Positions 32,249 to 45,237 of a DNA stretch of 64,000 nucleotides are shown here, in pieces. Position numbers and translations under genes: made by a program. Location of the stretch: the NCBI GenBank assembly GCA_037178625.1, contig CM074143.1:310001-374000 (forward strand), read 5' to 3'. The stretch comes from Skeletonema tropicum (taxonomy: Eukaryota; Bacillariophyta; Thalassiosirophyceae; Thalassiosirales; Thalassiosiraceae). Below the pieces are notes generated by a model that was not told the DNA's origin, did not search any database, and saw only the letters and a program-made list of their open reading frames with translations. The stretch's first letter is position 1. Each line of letters starts with the position of its first letter.

Positions 32249-33074
32249 GCTAGCTGCTTTTGCTCCGGTTCCTTTGCAGTTCGTAGGACAACATGCAACA
32301 TGGATGCTATGACGAAGTGAAAAAGATCTTCAGACTTCAGAAGTCAAAAGATGATAGTTCCCGCCATTTTGGCACTTCAAACTTCACTAAAAAAAGCCCG
32401 ACCGAACGAATGAGCGAGAGGCAGGCGAGGCTCCTACTTATCATTATGGTACTACTTGTGCTCTCTTGCTAATCAGAGGGGATATGGTTGCTTAGACTTA
32501 AACTATTATGAGGGCGGCTTGCTGCTGGAAGAGTGTGTCAGATCATTTACGACGAACTCCTCTTGAGTCAGGCATGGAAGCGTGACCTACTTGCTTGTTT
32601 GTGACTTGCTAGCCTTTATGAAGCTCTTCGCAGCTTTGCCGAAGTAGTGGGGGGTGATGCTTGTGTACAGTAGGCATCTTTCCTTTCACAGAGGAGTCGG
32701 GGTAATTTGTGCCCTTCGTTGGATTGGGATCTGGAGAGAGAGAGGGCTTTTGGTTGGCGAGCAAGTAGGAGGATCTTGGATGTGGACGGTAGGTCGTTTC
32801 CTTGGCGAGGTAGTGAGTGGATCTGATGCAGCAACAGGTAATGGAGTCGAACTTTTTGTTGGTGAGGATGAAGGAGGACCTGTGGAGGCAACGGAGGAGC
32901 GGTGGTAGGAATATTAGTCGATGAGATCGTTTGCGGGGATCCGTGGCAGCTAAATACAGGAACACTGAACTTGTAGGCAAATGAGCAGACATGTTTGTAG
33001 GCGAAAGATACTTCTTGCGGATGATACGAATCACGCACGACCCCAACACTATAATATGAGTATATAGAACATCT
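32249..33074. other. Intergenic, possible decayed coding
   Basis: A plus-strand frame at 32654-32908 has a Val/Gly-rich composition (GRFLGEVVSGSDAATG) like low-complexity diatom proteins, but it lacks a convincing start or partner. Otherwise it holds promoter and 3' flank sequence. Confidence 0.35.
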
Positions 33075-34076
33075 TTACAAACACCACCCTTCCAAAATCT
33101 TGACAATCTCTTTCGGTGAATTCGACACAATCCCACGAGGGCTCAACTCCGCTGCGTACTCCAAATCGACCTCCCTATCCACCACCCAAACAATCGATTT
33201 ACTCCACAACTCATGCGGCATCTCTTTATTCTCGATATTGTGTGGATGACGTGGATGAAATTCAATTGTGGGCATGATGGCATCGTATTGATCCACGTTG
33301 AGATTTTGTACATTATCTGCGAGTCTTATACCCTTGAACCATTGACAATGCTGTGTCAATCGTCGCATCAACTCCTCTTGCCGACTGAACTCTGCCTCAT
33401 CTTTCCTCCAAACATGAGAATTCAACTCGACAATCACTGCACAATGACCAGCAAGTTCATTCCACTCCACAAGCTCCAATAACACTTCCAATATCTTCGA
33501 CGGTGGATTGATCAATGCAACATCGTTAAGTTCTTGGGGTGTTTGTCCCCATGCTGCCTTTGGCTCCATCGATATAAAGAAGTTGTTGCCATCGTTATAA
33601 ACACTTTTGAGAAGTTGTATCATTTCATTAAAGGGAGTGTTGCCACATGGAGAGTAGGTCTTTGTGGTTCGTTTGTATTCCATTGGATGGGCAATTATCA
33701 GACTATTTGGTGCGATGCCGTCGTAATTGTTGTTATTATTGTCTGTAAGTACCAAATCTAAATCTATGTGGTTGACACCAATACGCTTTAAATGCTCCAG
33801 AGCAGTTTGACAGTTGTCTTTTTGTGCATTGTAGTACGATCTATGTGAGAATAGTTGACATTCTCCCGAGTTGATGGCTTGTTTTAACCGACATTTGTTT
33901 TTGCGAATCTCGTTGTTGCTACTCGACGATGATGGTAGGTGATCGATTACCCGCTTGAATAGTAGGATGAATGATATAATGAAGCAACCAGCCAATGCAA
34001 TGCGCCGTCGAGAGGAAGTCGCGAGGGTACTACCTTTGTCAGAGTAGATGTTCAATCTGTTTGAGCGATTAACCAT
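33075..34076 (-). CDS. GDPD-like (glycerophosphodiester phosphodiesterase family) type II membrane protein
   Basis: Single exon of 333 residues from ATG. A signal anchor at residues 27-43 (LAGCFIISFILLF) follows a basic N-terminus. The TIM-barrel family shows as SHRSYYN (usual HRG...N), IGVNHIDLDLVLTDN (usual GAD-ELDV-LTKD), LIIAHP (usual VVxHD) and the C-terminal pair IVWVVDREVDLEYAAEL / SPRGIVSNSPKEIVKIL, a typical GDPD ending. Several catalytic positions deviate: HRS for HRG and HP for HD. Substrate and activity are therefore uncertain; the fold is likely. A poly-Asn run interrupts the barrel near residue 114. Confidence 0.65.
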   Translation of the reverse strand: MVNRSNRLNIYSDKGSTLATSSRRRIALAGCFIISFILLFKRVIDHLPSSSSSNNEIRKNKCRLKQAINSGECQLFSHRSYYNAQKDNCQTALEHLKRIGVNHIDLDLVLTDNNNNNYDGIAPNSLIIAHPMEYKRTTKTYSPCGNTPFNEMIQLLKSVYNDGNNFFISMEPKAAWGQTPQELNDVALINPPSKILEVLLELVEWNELAGHCAVIVELNSHVWRKDEAEFSRQEELMRRLTQHCQWFKGIRLADNVQNLNVDQYDAIMPTIEFHPRHPHNIENKEMPHELWSKSIVWVVDREVDLEYAAELSPRGIVSNSPKEIVKILEGWCL

Positions 34077-34782
34077 CGTCTAAGATTCTTTCTGCCAGTG
34101 GGCTACTTACTTACTTATCAGTGACAGCAGAAGCTGCAATTGAGAGGGTTGGCAGTTGGCAGGGCAGTTGTAAGAAGTACAGAGGCTGTTTTACTTACTT
34201 ATGACTTCATGTGACAAAGTTGAAGGGAATGAAGCAAGGTGAATGAAGGAGAGGTGAAGGTTCGTTTAGGCCTATCCGTTCACAACCCCGAAAACAGGCC
34301 AAACACAGGTCAAAATCCACCAAAAATCCAGTACATACAAAAAGGCGCGCCAGCTGGTCGTAGAGTGAGAGAACACAGCCGAACCGCCCGAACACCAAAA
34401 AAAGATTTGCCGGGTTTCGTTTCATGAACTCATTCTTGTCGGTGATGGCATCCATAGCGGGCGGCGATTAGATACTATAGAGCTAGAGAGAGAGAGTAAC
34501 GCCGTGCCCACGACTATCTTGACAGAGTATTTAATTATATATATTGGGTGGACGATTGTGGATTTATTTCTTCAGTGCCGTTTTATTGACGGAGGCCATA
34601 TCTAATATTTTATTGACGGGGGCGACCATAAATCATAAATTCCGACCGGCGGCTCCATCACTGAGGAGGCACACGACCATTGGTGTCACGAATAATTTAT
34701 CAACCGCTAATTTATACGCTGCACCTTCGCTACGTCGTAACGCAGCAGATTAAATTTTCATATTACTAGAAGTAGAGAGAGC
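34077..34782. other. Divergent promoter region
   Basis: Between the GDPD-like gene and the start of the giant deubiquitinase gene. An 82-codon ATG frame on the minus strand (34207-34455) has no family resemblance. No other feature was seen. Confidence 0.4.
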
Positions 34783-37700
34783 ATGCCGACCATAAATCCA
34801 TCCGATGATCCAGCCCTCAGTGGCCCCTCCAACGATACTACTACCAATACCGACGGTGCCAATAATGATCCAGCCACCAACAACTACCAAAATTTATTCC
34901 ACGACAGCAGCGAGCGAGTCGATGTGGGACATGAGGACCCGGTGGGTAGGAATGACTGGAGCGGTGGTGGTAGCAACGGTGGTGTAACTAATGGATATGA
35001 TACGGGGGAGGCGGTCCCTCCACTTCCTCCGCCGCTGGATGATTCTACCAACAGTGGCGGGGAGGTGGTGCTGATTCCGAATACAGTGGATCATCATGGT
35101 GGTGGTGGCAGTGATAATTTGGAGAGGGAGCAGCAGAGGGAGCAGGCGATAGTCGTGGAGGGTGAAATTATTGGTCCCATGCCACAGCAGCGTCAGGAGC
35201 AGGAGGGGGAGCAATTACAGGCGGGGGTGCCGGTGGAGACTGTTCAGTTGTGGGAGGAGGTTGCGTTTGGACTTGAGAAGAATCAGACTGGTAAGTGTCG
35301 ATCACTTTTGGATGTCTGTGTTTTGATGTTAATATTTTGCTGGGTTGGTCTTGTCGGGGGAGAGGGGAGAGTATCCACTCGTACCAACTTGCATGCCTCT
35401 GTTTGCCTTTCTTGTATTCAATCTCTTTCTAACTAATCATGTATTCCCCCCAACAATTACAGTCGTATGGCAAAAGGCAGTGGAATCCCTCGAAACAGCC
35501 CGCCGTTACCACCTCGACAACACAACCAACACCACAACCCCCTCCTCATCCACCAATAAAGCACCCAAAACTCTCGACGCACCAACCTTCATCCAAAAAT
35601 ACATGATACAAATCATATCCATCCTACTTGAACAAAATCCAATGAAAATTGGCAACATGGAACGTGACTGTGTAGAAAAATCTGTTCGGATTGGCTTACA
35701 AATTGTCATTGATGATTTGGTACGTTTGGAACGGGAGGAGGAACAGGAAGAGATTTTGTTGAATCATAAAAAGATGAAGATTAGTGATCGTGGGGATGAG
35801 ATGCGGGCATCTTTTACTGGTGGTGGTGAAGGATCATCCACTTCGTCCTCCTCTTCATCGAGGGTACTCAAAGTTTCACCAACATTGGAAGCCCTAACAC
35901 ACATTTTCAATCGAAAGAAAATGTACTACAAGGCATCCCAACGTCAAAATCACTGGAACAATAACCACAATTCCAACTCGTCTAGTGCAGAGATTCGAAA
36001 TCACATGATTACCGCCTTTCGTCGTCAACGTGGTTTTCGTCACCTGGCGAATTATTTGGGAAAGAGGGCGAGTAGTGTGGAGTGCTTTCCGGGGTTGGAT
36101 TTGATAAGGGAGGTGTTATCAGCGTTGGAGACTGTGGCGGCGTTTCCTTTAGGAAGTGGTGGGGGGAGTGACGAGGAGGATGGTGGTGGTGGTGGTGGTG
36201 CAGCTGCTGGGAATGGTAATAATCAGCAGCAACAGGGGCAGCAGCATTTACAGCTTCAGTCACAAAAGATTAATGCTATCCACGATGAATGCCGTGCCAT
36301 TGCCGCAGCAGTCACCAAGTACATCATTGAAATGGATGATCAAACACTCAAGAAATTTTCCACTGATGCTATTTACAAAATTAGGCAGTCTTTGGGGATT
36401 ACCTACCAACGTATTGCTGATTCGAAAACGAACAATAATCACTCGGCATACCCCATGGCGATTCATGAACATCATGAATTTTGGAGGGAGTTGGCATTAA
36501 AGCTTATTACGAGTCAGAGTTTGCCCCTGAGGTTGTTTGGGTGGGAACAGGTGTCGAAACTGATTGATGAGTGTGCGATTCATCAACCTCCGCCTCGTGC
36601 GTACATTGTTGCACAAGCTGGGACGGCGTGGGTGAATGGACGGTATGACTTTGACCCTAGGAAAATTTTGGAGAATGGATATGTCAATCCAAGTGGGGAT
36701 GTGCAGTATGTTCATCATGTTCCCATGGATGTGGATAATAATCCAGAGCAACCGCAGCAGGGAGGGGGAGGAGGAGGAGGAGGAGGAGTGGGAGGGAAAA
36801 CACTCACGTTATTTCGATGTACGATGCGCTCTCAGCAAAAGTGGTGGTTCCTCTCCGAGGCGGATGCGGATCAACCTGGTACGGATAAGGATATTGATTA
36901 TTATCAGCACAAGTCGAAGAAGTGGCAGGAGAAGAAACCACCGGATTATGGGTGGCTGACTTGTCGTTCGGGTGAGGATCCTCCCCCGGTATTAAAGTCG
37001 CTGAGTGTCATGGTCCCGCCTGGTGAGGAGTATAATACCCTGGAGCACAAACTTGCCAAATGGGCGATTGAGAATGGTGTCATCGAACTAGTGTTGGGAG
37101 ATTCCATCCATAGGGAGATTGTGTCAAGGTCAACGGAACTTATCAAATTCCTCGCCGGGATGTGCAACGCAGATGATCCCATAGAGCCTGTTGTCCGAGA
37201 TGGTGTCGCCTCTCCAATGCAAACGGATATGATTCCGAATCAATACTGTCTTCGAGCATCACATCTGCTAATGGCGTGGAAGACTTGCATTAAGACGAGA
37301 GATGATGCCGTGTCATCACAAATTTATCAGTTGTTAGTTTCCATTTTGCCCTCCCTTTCGGACGAGTTGGCCGTACCGCTCATAAGAGCAGTTCATGAAT
37401 CGTTAGTGCAACGTGCCGATACAGGAGAAGATCACTTCTTGAAGGTATCACAATTTTGTTCTACCATTGCTGAAAAATTCTGGGATCCCGAGGGTAAAAC
37501 CATCCCTGACGATGAATCGTTTGAAGGTATGGACAACAAAACGAGGAATGAAATTCTAAGTCTTTTGTGGGCAGTCTTGACGCATAAGGATGCGTTGACG
37601 CTCAAAACATATATGAACATTGAACGCTTTACATTTGCCGAGATTGGGAGGCAGCAGGATGAAGTTGCAGAAACCATGCGTGAGAAATTTTTGGTGCAAT

Positions 37701-40700
37701 GTAAGGAGGTCCTTGGAAATCGAAGTGACGAACTTGTGGATGAAACCCATGCTCTTCACATGTGCCAATTGACCAAGTCGGTATTAGAGGGATACGATCG
37801 GACTGATATGGAGACTTATGCTCAGGGTAGCGGTGGTTTCGCCGAAATGTTGTACGAGGAGCTCGTTGCATATTTCAATAGAATATCTAAGACGCCAGCG
37901 GCACCGCCACTTCGGAAGGTAAGAGATCGCATGCCGTTTCATCATCATCTAAATCTCTTGATTGTATCTGTAATCTAACAATGATGCTGCTCCCCCCTCT
38001 CTCTTTACCACAGGCATCGATAATGAGTGTGGTTCCAGAGTTCAATCATACAAAAGCACTCACGGAGCGTCTGCAAATTCTGCGGTTAGTCTATGGAATA
38101 CAGGTGAACACTCAGTTGCGGAGTGATCAGCTTGATTTACTTTGGTCGATGTGCGTCCTTCCCTCAGATAAGGAGCTGTTCATGACTTTCCTAGCCAATG
38201 CGTCTGCGGGGGACCCCGGTCCACAGTTACGCCCAGAAAATGCCATGTACAATGTCGATAGACTGAACCCTGCATTTGAATCAAACACACGCAATGATGT
38301 ATTTCAGAAAATATTCTGCTCCGAGCATGTGGGATGGGATACTCTTGGCGAGGCTGCTTACCAAAGTTTCCGGAAGTTTGAGGACCATGGTATGAGGCAG
38401 AGTGATGTTGCCCTTGATGCTTTGTGGCGCATCTGCCTCACGTCAGGGAACAATAATGTTGCATCTCAAGCAATGTCAGATTTGTTGTCTGTGTACAGCT
38501 CGTCGACGCAGAGTGGCCAAGAATCTGTTTCAATGAATGGGAAGGACCGTCGCTTCTCAAATAGAATTTTCAAGTGCCTTGTTGAGGTAAAAGAGGGTCT
38601 TCAAAGAGGCGACAGCTCTTCAGAGCGTTCGGCCGAGCGATGCATCAGCATTCTCAACGCAGCAATTGAGAAATGCAATAGCCTTGGAGGAAGTGCAGGT
38701 GCAGTTGCGGAAAGGTTGGCATCGTTGCAAGAAGGATCGTCCCTGGATTCATACCTCTCTAAAGTGCCTCATGGAATGAGGGGTGTCTCGTCCTGCAAAA
38801 CAATACAAGTACTGGCGAAAGTCATATCTCGCAATTCTCCCACGCAAGCAAATCCTAATGAGAGCACGTCACAAAATGCTGTCGCTACAAATACACCTCA
38901 ACGGTTCCCATTAGAGATACATCCACTTCAAACTGTTGGAGCGATCAAAGCACAAATCGGGTTGCGATGCAATCACAGCGGAAATCTGATAAGAATCACC
39001 ACTGGTATTGGAGGTAGATCGCGTGGAATGAACAATCCTAATACGAACAGCTTCGCGGATTCAATGCTTGCCGCTGATTTGGGCTTGGTGGAAGGAAGTG
39101 AAATAGTCGCGATCCTCTCGGATAAACCAACACAACAGCAATCTGTCAACAACCTCGGCTCAGACATAATCGCAATTGTCATCCCGGATGAGAAGTCTTC
39201 TCATCTCGACCTTAGTGACCTTTTCTCTGGCGATGGCTCAAATGGATCTTCAGAATTTTTCAGTACTCTCATGGTCGTGCTAGAGTCTCTTCCCGTTTTA
39301 GATGTCAAAGTGAACGATGGACCACTTCACGGGAAGAAAGCAGCTGACACTCACTCTCTTGTGTGGGACTTGCTTTTAGCAATGCCGACAAATGCTGGAA
39401 TAATTGAAAGGGTGCATCGAGCTGCTTCATTAACGGATCCAGCAGGTGACGACATGTTGGTTGAGTCACTCGGTGGCAACTCTGACTGGTCGTCCCTTTT
39501 AGATTTCAGCCACTTCGAACGATCAGTTTACGTCATGCAAATCTTAGATTCTCTTCTCCGTCCTGCCACAGCCATGTTTTCAGGTCTGAATCCCGACACT
39601 TCAGTCAGTCTATCGAAGGCAATGGAAGAGCATGCGGCGAGTTTCCGAATCAACTTCACGAAGTCTGGAGGGTTTGCTGCTGTTATGCGTCTTTTTGTTG
39701 AATCTGGCAATTCGGACAAGGTAACTCGTCGAAGGAATAGGATGGGTAATGCTTGCGCTCTTCGCATCCTCAAAGAATGCTTCTTCAGCAATGATGAATT
39801 ATCTATTGAGGGTCAGGACCTCATTGAGTCTTTTGCCGACACCAGTGGCTTTCTAAAAAGCTTGGTCTGCACAGTCATAGACGACGACGGAATCACGTAC
39901 AATGCTTTATTCAGGGTTTTGAGTCTTGTGCGCATGATGCTGGAGTCTGGTCCAATATTCATCCGAAGCTTTGCGGCTCTCCCTGGCAATCTCGCCGAAA
40001 CATTTTTAACCTCGTTGCTACTTTGGGAAAGAGTCGGTTCTATCGGCGCAACGGGCATTCAGTCTACTGTGAAGGTCAGAAAAGCCACGGGGGATATGAT
40101 TCTAGCTATTCCTCTGCTCTCTTCGTTCACATTACCTTGGCTTGTAAAAGCTCTGAAGACTATCGACGCCAACACCGATGGGTCAGACGAATTCTTCTCG
40201 GTCCTTCTCAAGTTAGTTAACTCGGTGGACCCTGTGGGCAACGAGAGTCAATTGAAGGATCTTGGGGCCTCAGTTTGTTTCAAGCTCGCGTCATATTCTG
40301 GAAGAGTTGATGACGCTGCATCCACCTTCAACTCCACGGGAGTTCTTTGCGGCTGCTTGAAGCTACTAATCTCTCTCATTGAAGCTGGTGGAAATAACTT
40401 TCTCATCGAAGGATCTCCTCATATCCTGAAGACAATCGACGTTTCTCCCTGGTCCGATGAGGGTACAAAATTGGCGGAGGATAAACCTCTGATTGATTTG
40501 ATGGGTGCAATTTTCGATGGTTTCATCTCGTCTTCGAAATCTGGGGCGTCTCCCGTCTGTTGTGATGTAGATTCACGTCGACTTGCGTTCAATGCTGTTG
40601 CATCTGCTGCAAAAGCCTGTGGCGGGGGTAGGGGGTACACTATTCTTGCGAAGAAAATAAATGTCATCATATCCAACGTTGCTCCATCTTTGAGGCACAA

Positions 40701-43700
40701 GTGGGGACAAAAGCCCGTGGTGGATGGAAATCATAATTCAAGGAATACTGCTAATTACTCGGGGCTGAAGAATCAGGGTTGTACCTGCTACATGAATTCA
40801 TTCCTTCAGCAGCTCTTCATGATGCCTGATCTGCGTGATAGTTTGTGTTCGGCTGAGCTTCCTACTAGTCTACGCTCTACTGGTGCTTCTTTGGCAAAGG
40901 GGGATGCTTTAGTCGGAAAAAAGATATCTCTGCATTGGGATTCTGGGCAGAATTTTGAAGCAATCGTTGAGGGGTACAATTCTGACACAGACATGCACAC
41001 CATCAGCTACCTCCCAATTGTTCCAAGCCAGCAGGTTGGTCAACATAATCAAGTACCACACCCCGACTTACATTCCCTCCCCAGAGAGTTGTCTGACGAG
41101 TTCATTCTTAGTGAAGGCCGTCCCGGCAAAGAAACGGGTGCGTATGAGATTTGTCCGAGTAGTAATACGGCTAGAACTTCTGTTGCAGGAGAGTCTTCTC
41201 AAGAGGGTCCGGTGCCAAGACCAACCGAAGAATTGAAAGAGACCGAAGATGAAGCCTCCTCGCGCAAGTTGCTTGAAGAGGTGCAGCGCACATTTGTCAA
41301 TCTTGACGAGGCCAGAGGCAGGTGCTACGACCCCCGGGCGCTTGTGGAAGCAAGTCACTGTCTCAAATTAGAGTTTGACGTCTGGCAGCAAAATGATGCA
41401 GCCGAGTTTGCTACGAAATTACTCGATCGTCTCGAGCTGTCTCTGAAGAAGTGGTCACCGTCGCATTTCAAATATCTCACACACAAATTTGGCTTGAAGA
41501 CTACGAAGCAAAAGATTTGCAAAGAGTGTGGCTTGAAGGTGAGTTTTGTTTTTACTTCAATCGAACCCCTGAAATCCTTTTAATGAGATATTGTTTTTAA
41601 CATCGTATGTTATTTCACTCAACACGCAGTCAAATCGTGAGGGAGACTTGATCAGCATTGATTGTCAAGTACGAAACAAATCAAACATTCACGAAGGTAT
41701 ATCTGCTATGTGTGAGGAAGAACTTATGGACGGGGAAAACAAAGTTGGTTGTGATCGGTGCAACAAGAAGACCAATACTGTTCTGCGAACTGCCCTCTCA
41801 AAGCTATCCGATGTTTTGGTTTTGTCACTGAAACGATTTGACTTGGATTATAACACCTTTGAGACAGTGAAAATCAACAGCAGGTACGAATTCGAAGAAA
41901 CTCTGAACATGAAACAGTATACTTTGGAAGCAAAAGAACTCTTAGAAGCTGCACAACCCCAAGAACGCAAAAGCGAGACGGGCTCCGCGATGGATCTCGG
42001 AGAGAGTGATGCTGGAAATGAAGAGGATCTAGATCCTTTGGCAGCATTACCTGACGAGGACTACGAATATCGATTGGCTGGTGTTCTCGTCCATGCAGGC
42101 GTTGCACAAGGGGGTCACTATTACAGCTTTGTCAAAGATCGAACATCAGGCAAATGGTACCGTTTTGACGATGAAGACGTAACACCCTTTGATTCTAATC
42201 TGATAGAGCAGGAATGTTTTGGTGGCAAGATGAAGAAGGAGACGAAGTATCCAAATGGTCATGTTCACACTGTTGAAAGTGAACAATTTGCCAATGCTTT
42301 ACTTGTGTTTTACGAAAAAGTGAAACCATCTGATTTTAATGCAGAGGCGAAGGAGTCGTCAAGTGACACCGCTATGGAAGAAGAGCCGAAAAATACTGCT
42401 CCCAAGCCGCAATCAAGCAATGGTTATGAGGTGTTTCTGCCTGAGGTGAAGAAATCCAATTCTACCCACAGCTGGCAATCCTTTCTTTTGACCGACGAGT
42501 TCCAATCTTTTGTGAAAGGACTCCTTGACGTCTGCACCAATCCTGCGCAGTCATTTGAGGATAGTATGGACATCACACCAAATTCATCACCTTCTCCGGC
42601 GACTCCCATTTCTGAAATTGAGTCATGGCGTCTCAATATTATCAATACATCGTTTTCATTTGTATTTGATGTGCTATTCCACCTTGCACTAGACAGCAAT
42701 GTGCGACGTACTTGGACCGAGAAGATGATTCAGCTGCTGTCATCGTCACCTAGTCTCAGTGCAGCCTTTGTTGCTGATCTTGCTAAGAGAAGTCGTGCAG
42801 TGTATGAAAATTGGATTCGTGCGTACTCTGTTGAGTGTTCGGAAGAGGCATCCAGCCATGCCGCCCTGAGGATATTCACTTGTGCCATAGCGTCGACCGT
42901 GAGTCAACCTTCCGAGCAGTTGTTACTTTCTAATTGGACGCAGAGTTGGGCATCACAAGTTGCTGATAGGGAGCGGCTATTGAAGAAGCGAGAGCACATT
43001 GGTGCTATGCCTACGAGGTTGGAAACAGCACGTCAGCTCGAAGACGTGGCAAACATTGGAGGAACAGCAACTGGTGTAGGAATCATCATTTCCTTCATTA
43101 CAGAGCTCGTTGAATTGTCCCCTCGCATGAATTTGAGAAACGTGAACATATGTTTCTTTATCAGGGAACTTGCTAGTTTGCACTCGCGGGTGCAAGCAAA
43201 TCTACTTCGAGATGCCATGAATGCCGCCCAGTTACTCATGCGTTTGTTTTGTCTTGCGATGCGAGAGAAGACACCCCATGATTATTTGAAGCAGTTCTTC
43301 CCTGGCTCATCACTACCGTTGGAAACAGCTCGTATGATGTCCAAGCCAGAAACGAATACGTCGAATCTTCTTCACATGCAACACTCTGGAATGACTGGAA
43401 ACGAATACCAGTCTGAAAAAGATCTACTGCTACTTGAAGCGATTGGTTGCCTCTTTGGCCTACCTTGGGTAAAGCAAGAACCTCTCACTTTCGAAACAGG
43501 TTCTGTACACAGAGGTAGAGCAACTGTGGCCCTGACTCCTGCAGCCGTACAAGCTCTCACATCTATTTTTGAGGAATCGAAGCCGAGCGAATCGAATGGC
43601 ATGTCCAAGAACGATGTGCAATTTTATATGTCGCGCTTCCATCACCGATTGAACATGCAGAAGATTGACAACATCTTTGAGAGGTACGGCGTGCAGCAGC

Positions 43701-45007
43701 CTGACGGCAGCAACCAGCTGTTGTATCTAGACGGATTTTTGGAGTTTTATCAATCAGCAGCTCAGGCTAATGAACTGGAAGTACGCGAACATTTCCATGT
43801 GTTGGGATTTCGACCAAATCTTACCCGACTATCAGATGAAGCACGATTCTACACTGACGAAAGTGGAGAAAAACATCACAACTACCCCATTGAGGCAATT
43901 GCTATTGAAGTTGCGAGGTACAGGACTGCTCTTCCACTTCTTGAAACAACAGATCTGTTGTTCAACTTGCATTTCGCCCATCATATCATCCATTCTTGTC
44001 CCAACCCTGTTGCCTATACGTTACTAGTAGCGTTTGCATTCGGTAGAGACACCCGAAGGATCATTCACGAAACTCTCAAAGTTTATCAAGAAAATCGTCA
44101 ACAATGGGATAATGACTGGAGTCAGATGTGCACCACGGTAAGTAAAGCTCAAATTGAAAGCTGGTACTATTTCCCTTCGGAACTTTGCTCATGTTGTCCT
44201 TTTTATTTCAGGTGTTTATGATTCTAGCTGCGATACCAGATGAATGGCAAAAAGATCGCATCAACATGCTCTTGACCAGTGACCAAAATACCGCCCTCGG
44301 GTTGCTGAGAGCAGGAAACACTTGTGCCAACACTCGAGAGCATCATCATTACGCAGAAAAAATACTAGAACTTATGAAAACTCTCAAGAAGTTTCGTAGC
44401 ATATCCAATTGGATGGCAGAAAATCGAGTGTTTCAGGAGTGGATGGAGCCTCAACAACGTAGAATGCACCCGCTCCAATCGCGCAACGATCACTCTGGTC
44501 GACGGGATGGTCATCACAATATGCATGTGAATGTACAAGCTCATTCCGATTCGGAAGGAGTAAACGATTCCGACATTGAGTCTGACGATGATGATTCCGC
44601 TTTCGATGATAGCGTGGTGAAGGAGATGAAGGTTGAGGGAGCTGGCCTCCGCGAGATCAATGGCACCTACGCAAGAGTTGGACAGAACGATGGTGTCCCA
44701 AAATTCATGAGAACCTCGAGGTATAATGGACGGTCTGTAGACTTTATGTTGTTCAGGTGCAAGCTCACGGATGGGACGAGGCGATGGTACATTTCAATCG
44801 TGCCTGAAAACGCCCATCCATGGAACTACTCAAGATATTGACTTTTACGCTGTGGGTCCCTCTCAGCAACAAAATGCATTGGACCCAAATATCCCTCCAA
44901 GGGAAGGCTGGATAGCAATTCCTAGCAATGGTGGCGGTGGTCCTGCGCCGCAAGTTTACCCGAAGGAAAGCAATGTAGTCGGTGATAATGAGATGGGGTA
45001 CCTCTGA
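34783..45007 (+). CDS. Giant USP9X-like ubiquitin carboxyl-terminal hydrolase
   Basis: Five exons: 34783-35290, 35463-37918, 38014-41538, 41630-44137 and 44212 onward. All have GT-AG introns and keep the frame. The catalytic USP domain has the Cys box GLKNQGCTCYMNSFLQQLF (C1913) and the His box GVLVHAGVAQGGHYYSFVKD (H2326), with zinc ligands CEEELM...CDRC near residue 2200. A ubiquitin-like stretch (about 1286-1358: FPLEIHPLQTVGAIKAQIG ... ADLGLVEGSEIVAI) precedes it, as in USP9X/USP24. A Tudor-like insert (VGKKISLHWDSGQNFEAIVE) interrupts the catalytic domain. An accessory module occurs twice, at about 557-670 and 3149-3236. In the second copy the frame must slip one base at 44821; the unslipped frame stops at 44841 (3208 residues), the slipped one at 45007 (3263). 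It removes ubiquitin from substrates; the targets are unknown. Confidence 0.88.
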
Positions 45008-45178
45008 TTGAACTTGAAATAGAATATCATGTTCAAGGTCGGACTGCATCATCTAGAGGTGTTCTTTGGTGTAGTTAAACTGATTGATAAACTGGACTTG
45101 GTGTTGTACAATCGATTGTTATGTATGTACAGTCACATCTAAAGTAATAGAGTTGATATTAATTACTAATGGCAAGTA

Positions 45179-45237
45179 ATGTCGCCTCTTAGAGGGCTCT
45201 CCAGACGTACTTCAAAATTTCTGTTACACTAGTTGAT
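45179..45237 (+). mobile_element. 5'-truncated retroposed SINE tail with target duplication
   Basis: ATGTCGCCTCTTAGAGGGC then CCAGACGTACTTCAAAATTTC matches the end of the SINE at 26740. TAATGGCAAGTA flanks it on both sides (45167-45178 and 45238-45249). An additional AGTTGAT on both sides suggests an even longer duplication with a 9-base indel. It now provides the stop codon of the minus-strand UBE3D-like gene. Confidence 0.7.

Noticed and set aside
34207..34455. 82-codon frame as a gene
   Set aside because: ATG present, but no family resemblance and it lies in a divergent promoter region.
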